DNA of 64,000 nucleotides from positions 62,001 through 126,000 of the forward strand of contig RQOL01000408.1 of NCBI GenBank assembly GCA_013076295.1. The letters are read 5' to 3'. The stretch comes from Sanderia malayensis (taxonomy: Eukaryota; Cnidaria; Scyphozoa; Semaeostomeae; Pelagiidae). How positions within the stretch are numbered: position 1 is the first letter of the stretch; every line of letters begins with the position of its first letter. Positions 28,001 to 37,611 of this stretch are shown here, piece by piece. The notes under the pieces are model-generated. The model saw only the letters and a program-made list of their open reading frames with translations, was not told the DNA's origin and made no database searches. The position numbers and the translations under genes were made by a program.

Positions 28001-31000
28001 GTCAGTTTTACCTGCATTTACGTGGATTCATTTGTAAATTGTGGCATTGAACTACTATCACGGAAAATAAGAAAAAAAGTGTATTTCAATCAGTCAGTTT
28101 TACTTGTATTTCTGTCAATTCATGTGAAACTTTGGGGAAGGACGGCCAATATCACTGTAAAAAAGTAACAACTGTGTATTTCAATCAGTCAGTCTTACCA
28201 GTATTTACCTCTGTTCGTGTGTAAATTGTGGAATGAATGTCAACATCACGTAAAACAAGTAAAAAGGTGTATTTGAATAACTCGTTTTACCTGTATCACC
28301 TCTATTCATTTGTAAGTTGTGGAAGGACTGCTAATATCACGGAAAACAATAAAAAACATGTATTTCAATTGGTCAGTTTTATCCGTATTTTCGTGGATTC
28401 ATGTGTCAATTGTGGGAATGAAGGTTAATATCACGAAAAAAGTAGGAGAGGTGTATTTCAATAAGTCAATTTTATCTGTATTTTTGAGCATTCATGTGTA
28501 AATTGTGAGAAAGAATGAAAGTATCACGAAAAAAGTAACAACTGTGTATTTCAATCAGTCAGTTTTACCAGTATTTACACCAATTCATGTTTTAATTGTG
28601 GGAATTAATGTTAACATCAGGGAAACAAAGTAAAAAAGGTGTATTTCAATCAATCAGTTTTACCCGTATTTACGTGAATTCGTGTCTAAATTGTGGGAAT
28701 GAATGTCAATATCACGGAAAACAGGTAAAAGAGGTGTATTCCAATCAGTGAGTTTTAACTGTATTTACCTCTTTTCATGTGTAAATTGTGGGAATGAATG
28801 TCAATATCACGTAAAACAAGTAAAAAGGTGTATTTTGATCAGTCATTCTCTGTATGTACGTAGATTCATGTGTATATTGTGGGAATGAATGTTATTATCA
28901 CGGAAAGCAAGCAGAAAAAGTGCATTTAAAGCAGTCAGTTTTACCTGTATTTACGTGGATTCATGTGTAAATTGTGTGAATGAATGCTAATATTGCGGAA
29001 AACAGGTAAAAAAAGTGTATTTCGATCATTTAGTTTTACCTGTATCTCTGTCAATAAATGTGTAAATTGTTGGATGGAATGCTAATATCACTGAGGAAGA
29101 GTAAAAAAGGTGTACTTCAATTCAACCGTGTTAGCTGTATTTTTGTGGATTCATGTGTAAATTGTGAAAATGAATGTAAATATGGCCAAAAAAATTAACA
29201 ACTGTGCAATTCAATCAGTCAATTTTATCAGTATTTACCTCTATTCATGTTTGAATTGTGGAATGAATGGCAACATCACGCAAAACATATAAAAAAGTGT
29301 ATTTCAATAAGTCAGTTTTACCTGCATTTACGTGATTCATTTGTAAATTGTGGCATTGAATACTACTATCACGGAAAAAGAAAAAAAAGTGTATTTCAAT
29401 CAGTCAGTTTTACTTGTATTTCTGTCAATTCATGTGAAACTTTGGGGAAGGACGGCCAATATCACTGTAAAAAAGTAACAACTGTGTATTTCAATCAGTC
29501 AGTCTTACCAGTATTTACCTCTATTCGTGTGTAAATTGTGGGAATGAATGTCAACATCACGTAAAACAAGTAAAAAGGTGTATTTGAATAACTCCGTTTT
29601 ACCTGTATCTACCTCTATTCATTTGTAAGTTGTGGGAAGGACTGCTAATATCACGGAAAACAAGTAAAAAACATGTATTTCAATTGGTCAGTTTTATCCA
29701 GTATTTTCGTGGATTCATGTGTCAATTGTGGGAATGAAGGTTAATATCACGAAAAACAAGTAGGAGAGGTGTATTTCAATAAGTCAATTTTATCTGTATT
29801 TTTGAGCATTCATGTGTAAATTGTGAGAAAGAATGAAAATATCACGGAAAAAAGTAACAACTGTGTATTTCAATCAGTCCGTTTTACCAGTATTTACACC
29901 AATTCATGTTTTAATTGTGGGAATTAATGTTAACATCAGGGAAACAAAGTAAAAAAGGTGTATTTCAATCAATCAGTTTTACCCGTATTTACGTGAATTC
30001 GTGTCTAAATTGTGGGAATGAATGTCAATATCACGGAAAACAGGTAAAAGAGGTGTATTCCAATCAGTGAGTTTTAACTGTATTTACCTCTTTTCACGTG
30101 TAAATTGTGGGAATGAATGTCAATATCAAGTAAAACAAGTAAAAAGGTGTATTTTGATCAGTCATTCTTAACTGTATTTACGTAGATTCATGTGTATATT
30201 CTGGGAATGAATGTTATTATCACGGAAAGCAAGCAGAAAAAGTGCATTTAAAGCAGTCAGTTTTACCTGTATTTACGTGGATTCATGTGTAAATTGTGTG
30301 AATGAATGCTAATATTGCGGAAAACAGGTAAAAAAAGTGTATTTCGATCATTTAGTTTTACCTGTATCTCTGTCAATAAATGTGTAAATTGTTGGATGGA
30401 ATGCTAATATCACTGAGGAAGAGTAAAAAAGGTGTACTTCAATTCAACCGTGTTAGCTGTATTTTTGTGGATTCATGTGTAAATTGTGAAAATGAATATA
30501 AATATGGCAAAAAAAATTAACAACTGTGCAATTCAATCAGTCAATTTTATCAGTATTTACCTCTATTCATGTTTGAATTGTAGGAATGAATGTCAACATC
30601 ACGCAAAACATATAAAAAAGTGTATTTCAATAAGTCAGTTTTACCTGCATTTACGTTGATTCATTTGTAAATTGTGGCATTGAATACTACTATCACGGAA
30701 GACAAGAAAAAAAAGTGTATTTCAATCAGTCAGTTTTACTTGTGTTTCTGTCAATTCATGTGCAACTTTGGGGAAGGACGGCAAATATCACTGTAAAAGA
30801 GTAAGAACTGTGTATTTCAATCAGTCATTCTTACAAGTATTTACCTCTATTCGTGTGTAAAGTGTGGGAATGAATGTCAACATCACGTAAAACAAGTAAA
30901 AAGGTGTTTTTGAATAACTCAGTTTTACCTGTATCTACCTCTATTCATTTATAAGTTGTGGAAGGACTGCTAATATCACGGAAACAAGTAAAAAATGTAT

Positions 31001-32298
31001 TTCAATTGGTCAGTTTTATCCGTATTTTCGGATTCATGTGTCAATTGTGGAATGAAGGTTAATATCACGAAAAACAAGTAGGAGAGGTGTATTTCAATAA
31101 GTCAATTTTATCTGTATTTTTGGCATTCATGTGTAAATTGTGAAGAATGTAATATCACGAAAAAAGTAAAATGTGTATTTCAATCAGTCAGTTTTACCAG
31201 TATTTACAATTCATGTTTAATTGTGGAATTGAATGTAACATCAGGGAAACAAAGTAAAAAAAGTGTATTTCAATCAGTCAGTTTTACCGTATTTACGTGA
31301 ATTCATGTTAAATTGTGGAATCAATGTCAATATCACGGAAACAAGTAAAAGTGTATTCAATCAGTCAGTTTTACTGTATTTCTGTCAATCATTGTAAATT
31401 GTTGGAATGGAATGCTAATATCACTGAAAAAAGTAAAAATGTATTTCAATTCAGTAGCTGTATTTTTACGTGGATTCATGTGTAAATTGTGGAATGAATG
31501 TAATATCAAAAAAAGTAAAAAGTGTATTCAATCAGTCATTTTACTGTATTTACTCTATTCATGTGAATTGTGGAATGAATGTAATATCACGAAACAAGTA
31601 AAAAAGTGTATTTCAAAGTCAGTTTTACATTTACGTGATTCATGTGTAAATTGTGGATTGAATCTACTATCACGAAAACAAGAAAAAAAGGTGTATTTCA
31701 ATCAGTCAGTTTTACTGTATTTACGTAGATTCATGTGTAAATTGTGGCAATCAATGTTATTATCACGGAAAACAAGTAAAAAAAAGTGTAGTTCAATCAG
31801 TCAGTTTTACTTTTATTTCTGTCAATTCATGTGTACGTTGTGGGAAGGACTGCTAATATCATTGAAAACAAGTAAAAAAGGTGTATTTCAATCAGTCAGT
31901 TTTACCAGTATTTACACCAATTCATGTGTTAATTGTGGGAATTAATGTTAACATCACGGAAAAAAAGTAAAAAATGTGTATTTCAGTCAATCAGTTTTAC
32001 CCGTATTTATGTCAAGTCGTGTGTAAATTGTGGGAATGAATGTCACTATCACGGAAAACAGGTAAGAGAGGTGTATTTCAATCAGTCAGTTTTACCTGTA
32101 TTTACGTGAATTCGTGTGTAAGTTGTGGGAATGAATACTAATATCACGGAATCCAAGTAAAAAGGTGTATTGTGTTTCAATCAGTCAGTTTCACTTGTGT
32201 TTACGGGGATTCATGTCTAAATTGTGAGAATGAATGTAAATATCACGGAAAAAAAGTAACAATTGTGTATTTCAATCAGTCAGTTTTACCAGTATTTA
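13078..32298 (+). repeat. Satellite array, block 2 (about 94-bp monomers)
   Basis: This is the same monomer family as block 1, roughly 200 units by length. It is a mosaic of re-used blocks. 13078 to about 13990 follows 4647 to about 5560 at an offset near 8431. 17190-18700 follows 9507-11030 at an offset near 7690. Shorter versions of that block recur near 20.5-21.8 kb and 23.3-25.4 kb. From about 26.6 kb it is built of 1.3-kb units. The block ends exactly at the 3'-side junction of the first LINE copy (GTATTTA followed by GACCCCTG). No gene is supported inside it. The 177-codon open frame at 31412-31945 is a by-product of many small deletions in that region. Confidence 0.97.
26630..30700 (+). 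repeat. Run of 1.3-kb higher-order repeats
   Basis: Anchors with (A)CAACTG(TG)CAATTCAATC lie at about 26669, 27887, 29199 and 30520. The spacings are 1218, 1312 and 1321 bp, so the last two intervals equal 14 monomers of about 94 bp and the first is about one monomer shorter. The internal order of variant monomers matches the units at 5.4-8.6 kb, at an offset close to 21227 bp (for example 6626 against 27853). The array therefore evolved by copying multi-kilobase blocks as well as single monomers. Confidence 0.75.
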
Positions 32299-34583
32299 GA
32301 CCCCTGTTACAGCTAGTGCTGCAGAATATTGCGTTTGCTCCAACCTTTTCGTGATATCCAGTTTTCTTTCTGGATCGTACTTATGATATACAATATCACC
32401 GTAGTCTAAATGGGGTCTCACAAAGAGCTTATAAATATGATCCAACACATGCCTTGTAACGTATTTGGAAAGGTAACGAATCAACCCAATACCCCTCCTT
32501 GCTTTCAGAATTGCTTCCTTAACGTGGCTTTGGAAATTCAACGTTTCATTCAAAACATACCAAGGTGCTTATGTTCCTTTTTTCTAACCACTTCTTCTCC
32601 TCGCAGCATTAGAGTTGGATGGTTAGGCTTTTTACTCTCAGAAAAAACAACTTCTTCAGTCTTTTCTGCATTATTTATTTTCCATTGCCATGCCAACAAT
32701 CTCACCCTTTCTAAGTCCCTATTTAGCTCATCAGTACTTTTAGCTATATTTCGGACAACAGAAAAGAGAGAAGTATCTTCTGCAAAGAGTCTCGCGTCAC
32801 GTTCCAAGTTTTCAACAAGGTCATTAATGTTGACAAGAAAAAACAAAGGGCCTAAGACAGAGCCTTGCGGTACTCCTGCAGATATCCTTCTCCACGCAGA
32901 ACTTTTTCCATTCAAGACTACTCGTGGTTCGCGGTTAGCAAGAAATTCCGAAAGGAGGGAAAAAATATTACCTGAAATCCCGTAACATTCAAGTTTGTGC
33001 ATTAGTCTCTCATGCCATACTCTATCGAATGCTTTGGACAAATCAAGAAAAACTGCCTGAGTTTCCTTAGTCGGTACCTCCTCAAAGGCTGTATATATTT
33101 TGTGTGTTATTGATAGCAGTTGGTTAACTGTCGAGTCGCCAGGGTGAAAACCAGATTGGAGAGGCCTTAAAATATCATTATCACAAAGATGTCGATAAAC
33201 AGAATCAAAAATAATCTTTTCAAAGATTTTGCCAAATATTGGCAGAAGTGAGATTGGTCGGTAATTCTTTTTGCATTGCCTGCTGTTCTTTTTATGCACA
33301 GCAATAATATTTGCTCGTTTCCAAATAGAAGGGTAAACACCCGCCTCCAGATATTTTTCATAGATCATGCATAAAGGTTCAACGATTGATGAGTCGCATC
33401 ATTTTATCATAGCAATAGAAACATCATCACAACCATGAGCCTTATTTGTGTCCAACGCTCGAAGCAGCTTAAGTACCCTGTTGATATCTAAATTTTGGAG
33501 AGAAGACACGAGTCTCGATTGGACAGGAGGCAGGGTGCTACCAGTTGTAATTATAGAGCACTGCTCAGCGAAGTGGTCATTTAGTATATTGGCTTTATTC
33601 AGAGGGTTAGTAATAAAGGTCCCATTTTCCAGCAAAGGAGGGATGTTCAAAGATTTCTTTCCACTTATTAATCTGTTTAACGTTGACCAGTATGCCTTAA
33701 TGCCAATACTTGGATCAGATAATTTGCGACCAATCGAAACGTAATAGTCTTCTTTCGCCTTTTGGACCATTTTAGATACTTTATATTGAGTTTCCTTCAC
33801 TAAATCTAAGTCTTGCTGTCTCCTACCACGCAGCGAAAATTTTTATACACTCTATGTTTACGCTTTATCACTGTCTTAATTTCCCTTGATATCCATTGTG
33901 GGTCCTTATTGCTACATTTGATAACTTGGTTTGGGATGTTGTCAGTAATTATCGTTAATATTTTTGTAAGATATTGGACATGTCCTCCGGATTGTGATGA
34001 CTCAGTTTTGAATTCCAATCCGTCGAAATAATTGTGTCCCTAATATTTCTAATATTTGCTTTTGAGTAGTCCCAAACTTTTCTCTAAAAAGGGGTTGGAT
34101 ATGGCACTGAGATATTTAGTTTACCATAAATTAACTGATGCTCACAGTGTTCATCCAAAGAAGGGTGCACCCCAGAATCCACAAAAAGATTTGGCTGATC
34201 TGTAATAATAAGATCGATACAGGACATACTCTACCCCCTTATATTAGTAGGTTCATCTATAAGTTGACATAAGTTATTTGTTTCAATTAACTCATCAAGC
34301 GCAGAACCTTCTGGATTCTCTAAGTCCTCTGCCCACCACTGGGAGAATCTACAGTTCATGTCCCCTGTTATTATAATAGCATGAGGTCCTTCTGCTTGCA
34401 TACGAGAAATTATAACTTGTAATCGAGAGATAAAGTTTTCAAACTGTTCGCTGTTTTGACTGGGGCTTCGAAAAACCGCAACAAAGAATAATTTTTTACG
34501 CGAGATAGTTATCTCCGCCACAACCAACTCTTGCAGAATTTCAAGGTTCTTCCTACGCTTGTTAGCAAGACCCTCCCTAAAAT

Positions 34584-34642
34584 ATAAGAAATATATCTAC
34601 GATATATATAAGAAATACATAAGAAATATATCTACGATATAT
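34584..34642. repeat. 24-bp AT-rich direct duplication in the endonuclease region
   Basis: A 24-bp unit beginning ATAAGAAATATATCTACGAT occurs at 34584-34607 and again at 34619-34642, 35 bp apart. On the element's coding strand it interrupts the endonuclease between the IEGFSK segment and the REGLANKRRKNLEIL segment, which lies in another frame. The second LINE copy carries the same duplication at 47927-47950 and 47962-47985, with one mismatch. Confidence 0.8.
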
Positions 34643-34830
34643 TTCTTTGCTAAATCCTTCTATCATAATGTCTTCTTCGCTTATTGTGTTATCAAGCATA
34701 GTCTCAGAAAAAGCTATCACGTCAAAATGATGGACAGAATTGTATGCTTCAATCAAGGGATTTTTATACCCCCTCTAGCACATATACTATTTAGATTCCA
34801 ATGAAAGAATTTCAGAAAATTTCCAACTCG

Positions 34831-34854
34831 TGGCCCTGGATTTGTTTCAATGTC
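34831..34854 (-). other. 2A-like ribosome-skipping motif (LINE copy 1)
   Basis: The minus strand reads DIETNPGP, preceded by LLLSG. This fits the 2A consensus D-x-E-x-N-P-G-P, in which the ribosome skips the last Gly-Pro bond. Such motifs are known at the N terminus of ORF2 in APE-type LINEs of invertebrates. It lies about 9 codons before the first endonuclease residues, so skipping would separate the leader from the enzyme. Activity is inferred from the consensus only. Confidence 0.85.
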
Positions 34855-34941
34855 TCCAGAAAGTAAAAGGAAGTCTAAGGGTTGGTGTTGTCTATAACAG
34901 ATGCATTCTAGGTAACTGCTGATCAATAACGCGTATAGCAT

Positions 34942-35357
34942 TCAATAGAATTTTGCTAACAAGTGTACCCGATGGATTTTAACACTAGAAAAGAGTCTTA
35001 CAGTATGGGCTGGAGCATCAGGAGTAAACACAGTTACGGAACAGATCGTCCCCACTACTGCAGTCCGTAATTTTTCAACTACCAGAAAGAGTTTCTGATT
35101 TTGTAGACTTGTTAGGGTCATAGGCGAAAAGAGTTCTGAAAATAGCACCAATTGACAAATGATTAACAAGAACGATGCAGCCAGCACGGAGAGTAGAGAT
35201 TTATTATAAACAATGTCATGGTGTGGGACAACCAGGCAAAATAACAGAGCAAAAAGTTAGACAAATTGATGGAAGAGAAGCCAACGCGCAGCCTTTTCAA
35301 AATCATTTTGTGATTAATTTCGATTTCTGCACGCCACTGTTCAGTTCCTATGGGCAT
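34942..35357 (-). pseudogene. Hydrophobic leader frame upstream of 2A, copy 1 (frameshifted)
   Basis: This corresponds to the open 144-codon frame of copy 2 (48267-48701). Here a one-base loss near 35203 splits it: an N-terminal part (MPIGTEQWRAE...) in one frame and a C-terminal part (MLAASFLLIICQLVLF...) in another. The C-terminal part ends in TGA, followed at once and in the same frame by the ATG of the 2A-endonuclease frame (34941). It contains one or two strongly hydrophobic stretches. Whether it was ever the true N terminus of ORF2 or a separate small frame is unclear. Confidence 0.45.
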
Positions 35358-36056
35358 TTGACGATTGAAAAGACCTCTTCAGTCAAGCGCAAAGGCAGGT
35401 GAGGTTTAGCATTGAGAGTGTTGCAGCAGCGATTGCATGGGGAATAGGAATAAAATAACGAATCGAAAGAACGTAAAAAATCTTTGAAAAACATAAAAGA
35501 AAGCAACGCTTTCAACAGAATAATTTTTGGCATTTTGAAGCCATGCATGAAGTTAAAGGTTTTTTGGGAAATTTTTGATAACGTTTTGACGAGCCAAAGG
35601 GGTTTCAAATTTTCATTTTCAGCAGATGGAAAATTATCAAGAAAAGAGCTCGGAAAAGAAGAGGTTCCCTAGAGCATTAACTACAAACATAATTCCGTTT
35701 GTGACATGGCAACCACAGGTTAAGTTTCAGGGTTGTAAACAAAATTTGGCTTTGATAAAATAATTGAGTACATTTTTACCAGAAAAATTTATCTTTCCAT
35801 GAAAGAAGAAAAACTTGTATCAAAGAAAATTTATCTCAATGATTGCCTTGGCAACAAACGAAACCATACATTTTATTTTACGGTACTAACTCAACAAGAG
35901 GGAAGAGCAAATATAATCTTTCCCTAGCACACAGATGGTGTCACTCTGACCTTGAAGAAATTATTATAATCACATGAAAATGTTAATGGAGCTAGCCAGG
36001 GTCACCATAATATGGTACAGAAAGATAACCCGCTCTTCCTAAAATAGGTAGTTAAA
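35358..36056 (-). other. LINE spacer between ORF1 and ORF2 (copy 1)
   Basis: About 700 bp between the end of ORF1 and the hydrophobic leader. A minus-strand frame of 86 codons (35348-35608, MKPLWLVKTLSK...) overlaps the leader start and is also present in copy 2. I recognise no domain in it. The part from 35609 to 36056 shows no convincing frame or site. Confidence 0.5.
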
Positions 36057-36758
36057 TTATAAATCATCTAATATGTTTTGTAGTTTCTCGACTGAGTCAA
36101 AGAAAATAAAATTTCCATTTTTCACTTTGGCTGTCAAATGGCAGTTTATGTCTGCAAAAACAAATTCCACGTCGCGATTGTTTTTTACCTGGATGTTTGC
36201 CTTACCTAACTTCGTTAGCCTATTCTTGGTTAAATCCAATCTTATACGAACCGTTTGGAGCTTCTTCCTGCTTCGATAAACCTTTGTGCGATCCCCGAAT
36301 GATTTGAACTTTGCAATTAGTTGTTGTCTTTCTTCTCCATTATTACCCGTCCGAATTGGTCCAATTCTGTGTGCTCTATCCACCGAGTATAATCCAACGC
36401 CACAGTCCAAATCCTCGAGAATCTTTCCAATTTTCACCATGCAGTCTTCTTTTCCGCCATTTTCAGGTAACTCAATATTGTCAAACCTTAAACAGGTGCG
36501 TCTGCTGTACTGCTCAGTTTCTTCGAGCTTCGCTTCAAGTTTTTCCATGAGAACCCAATTGCTTTCAAGGATTTCAATGCGTTCTTTTAGGGATTTGATC
36601 TTTACTCGTTCTCCTTCAAGTTTCTCTTCAAACCTTTCTTCGATTTTTCTCGTGGCTTTCTCCAGGGTCTCTTCTATGAAGGCTTTGTTAGGTAACTTTG
36701 CTATTTCTGCTTGCAATGGAGCCACGTCCCTCTGGAATTCTTCCTCTCTGCCAGGCAT
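36057..36758 (-). CDS. LINE ORF1 protein, copy 1 (coiled coil plus RRM-like)
   Basis: 233 codons with an ATG start and TAA stop, no lesion seen. Residues 1-80 are rich in Glu, Lys and Leu with heptad spacing (for example FIEETLEKATRKIEERFEEK, then IEILESNWVLMEKLEAKLEE), which indicates a coiled coil for oligomerisation. The central part resembles the RRM-like domain of L1-type ORF1 proteins: QYSRRTCLRFDNI at about residue 83, SVDRAHRIG at about 125, and the basic stretch YRSRKKL. The C-terminal third (residues 165-233) would match the C-terminal nucleic-acid-binding domain. Known family role: coating LINE RNA and acting as a nucleic-acid chaperone. It lies about 1.1 kb upstream of ORF2 and is the only intact frame of the element. 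Confidence 0.85.
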   Translation of the reverse strand: MPGREEEFQRDVAPLQAEIAKLPNKAFIEETLEKATRKIEERFEEKLEGERVKIKSLKERIEILESNWVLMEKLEAKLEETEQYSRRTCLRFDNIELPENGGKEDCMVKIGKILEDLDCGVGLYSVDRAHRIGPIRTGNNGEERQQLIAKFKSFGDRTKVYRSRKKLQTVRIRLDLTKNRLTKLGKANIQVKNNRDVEFVFADINCHLTAKVKNGNFIFFDSVEKLQNILDDL

Positions 36759-36878
36759 GCTGATGTATTAGGCCCTTCACCAAAACTTTTATTTCGTAGA
36801 AAAAACTGTTTATTCAACGCTATAGGCTCAAAAATCAGGAAAAGAATATCTACACCGCATTTGTTACGGTTCCCCTCC

Positions 36879-37510
36879 AGTCATTAGGGAGTTTAAGCAA
36901 CCACAACGCTAACGTAAACGTTAATGTTAGCTCCCAAATTTTCCGCATTGCGCAAGCGCAAAGGGACATCCCCAATTCTGCTAACGTTTTGGGCAGCAAT
37001 CTGTGTCCTTAGGTCAGCATCCGTAACGTTTTGTCAAAACGTTAACTTCTTTTTGCACTTTCTTTTGGAAAAATTGTTTATTGTATTTATATGGATTCTC
37101 AGACAACTGTGTCGATCTTATAGAAGGCTAGTAGATAAATTATATGGTATTAAACTTCTATATTTTTGTTTAACTTGTGAAAATACATGCGTTCAATTTT
37201 AGAAAATTTAGGCCGAAAACTCATCAACAGCGATGGCGGTATTAATGTCATATATTTGAGATATTTGGTTATAATTTTCATTTGAGTTGCTAAGAATGAC
37301 TAACAAATGTGAATTTATTCAATGAAGATATTTAAGTGGTGAGAAACCCTGGTTATTCATTGCTAAGAGAAGTTTTGGCATCAGTGTTTTACGGCTTTAA
37401 AATGCGGGAAGCGTGGGAGCGGGTGGGAAGTGCAAACAATTTCTGAAAACGTTAGCAGCTAACGTTAACGTTAACGTTTAGGTTGCGCGTGCTTAAACTC
37501 CCTAATGACT
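36879..37510. mobile_element. Inverted-repeat (MITE-like) element in the LINE 5' region, copy 1
   Basis: The left end reads AGTCATTAGGGAGTTTAAGC and the right end is its reverse complement (GCTTAAACTCCCTAATGACT), so the terminal inverted repeats are at least 20 bp and imperfect further in. Inside the ends lie arrays of AACGTT: CGCTAACGTAAACGTTAATG on the left and GCTAACGTTAACGTTAACGT on the right. A further hairpin, AACGTTTTGTCAAAACGTT, is near 37025. The length is 632 bp with no convincing coding frame. No clear target-site duplication is visible (CTCC left, CTTC right). It is probably a non-autonomous DNA transposon nested in the LINE before duplication. Confidence 0.7.
37406..37427 (+). 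other. G-quadruplex motif
   Basis: Four GGG runs with loops AAGCGT, AGC and T fit G3+N1-7 on the plus strand. It lies inside the inverted-repeat element in otherwise AT-rich DNA. The same motif is at 50753-50774 in the second copy. Confidence 0.7.
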
Positions 37511-37611
37511 CTTCACAAAAACCTTAACTTCTGCATATAGCGTTTTAGTAGGCAATGCCTCCAGCTGTTAAAGACACGTCCGCTCCGAACGAGCTCTGAA
37601 GCCAAAAAAAA
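37511..37611 (-). other. LINE 5' end remnant (copy 1)
   Basis: About 100 bp between the inverted-repeat element and the satellite, ending in an A-rich stretch (GCCAAAAAAAATT). It matches 50858-50958 with one or two differences. It is probably the outermost 5' UTR of the LINE; the exact junction is uncertain by a few bases. Confidence 0.5.

Larger units (their letters stand above)
32299..34941 (-). pseudogene. LINE ORF2 (endonuclease-reverse transcriptase), copy 1, broken
   Basis: In translation order: a 2A-like motif (DIETNPGP), the endonuclease start (FHWNLNSICARG, then FSETML), an endonuclease box (ITGDMNCRFSQWW at about 34360), a linker, and the RT. RT landmarks are NYRPISLLPIFGKIFEKIIF, motif A LDLSKAFDRVWHERL, motif B GVPQGSVLGPLFF, and motif C FAEDTSLF where FADD or YADD is expected. 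Lesions: an AT-rich insertion in the endonuclease (34584-34642) that shifts the frame, TAG at 34231-34233, a private stop near 34086, one-base losses near 33840 and 33970, TGA at 33399-33401, and a frame change near 32550. The frame ends at QTQYSAALAVTGV, before the usual C-terminal extension. It should encode no active enzyme. Confidence 0.9.
32299..37611 (-). mobile_element. Degenerate CR1/Jockey-superfamily LINE, copy 1
   Basis: A two-ORF non-LTR retrotransposon on the minus strand, inside the satellite. In element order it has a 5' region from 37611 that contains an inverted-repeat element, ORF1 (36758-36057), a spacer with a hydrophobic leader frame, a 2A-like motif, an APE-type endonuclease, and a reverse transcriptase ending at 32299. 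The RT frame stops at a point where this family normally continues, so the 3' end is missing and no 3' UTR or tail is present. The satellite resumes directly on both sides. The element is nearly identical to 45635-50958, including the flanks, so it is one half of a duplication and not an independent insertion. ORF2 is non-functional. Confidence 0.9.

Noticed and set aside
31412..31945. A real 177-residue Cys- and Lys-rich protein
   Set aside because: The frame exists only because single bases are missing in a patch that looks like poor consensus. Neighbouring monomers of the same type are closed in this frame.
1..32298. CRISPR-like array (short repeats at regular spacing)
   Set aside because: The whole monomer is repeated and there are no unique spacers. 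The mobile elements are eukaryotic, so this is a satellite.
32410..32985. Plus-strand 191-codon frame opposite the RT domain (also 45955-46323, 36286-36771, 49630-50115)
   Set aside because: These are antisense shadows of the LINE RT and ORF1 frames. They show no domain of their own.
36924..37202. 92-codon plus-strand frame inside the inverted-repeat element as a transposase
   Set aside because: No DDE or other transposase motif. The composition resembles noncoding DNA, and the frame changes length in the second copy (50292-50546).
36872..37514. Target-site duplication for the inverted-repeat element (CTCC / CTTC)
   Set aside because: Only three of four bases match and no longer match exists. 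This is too weak to call.
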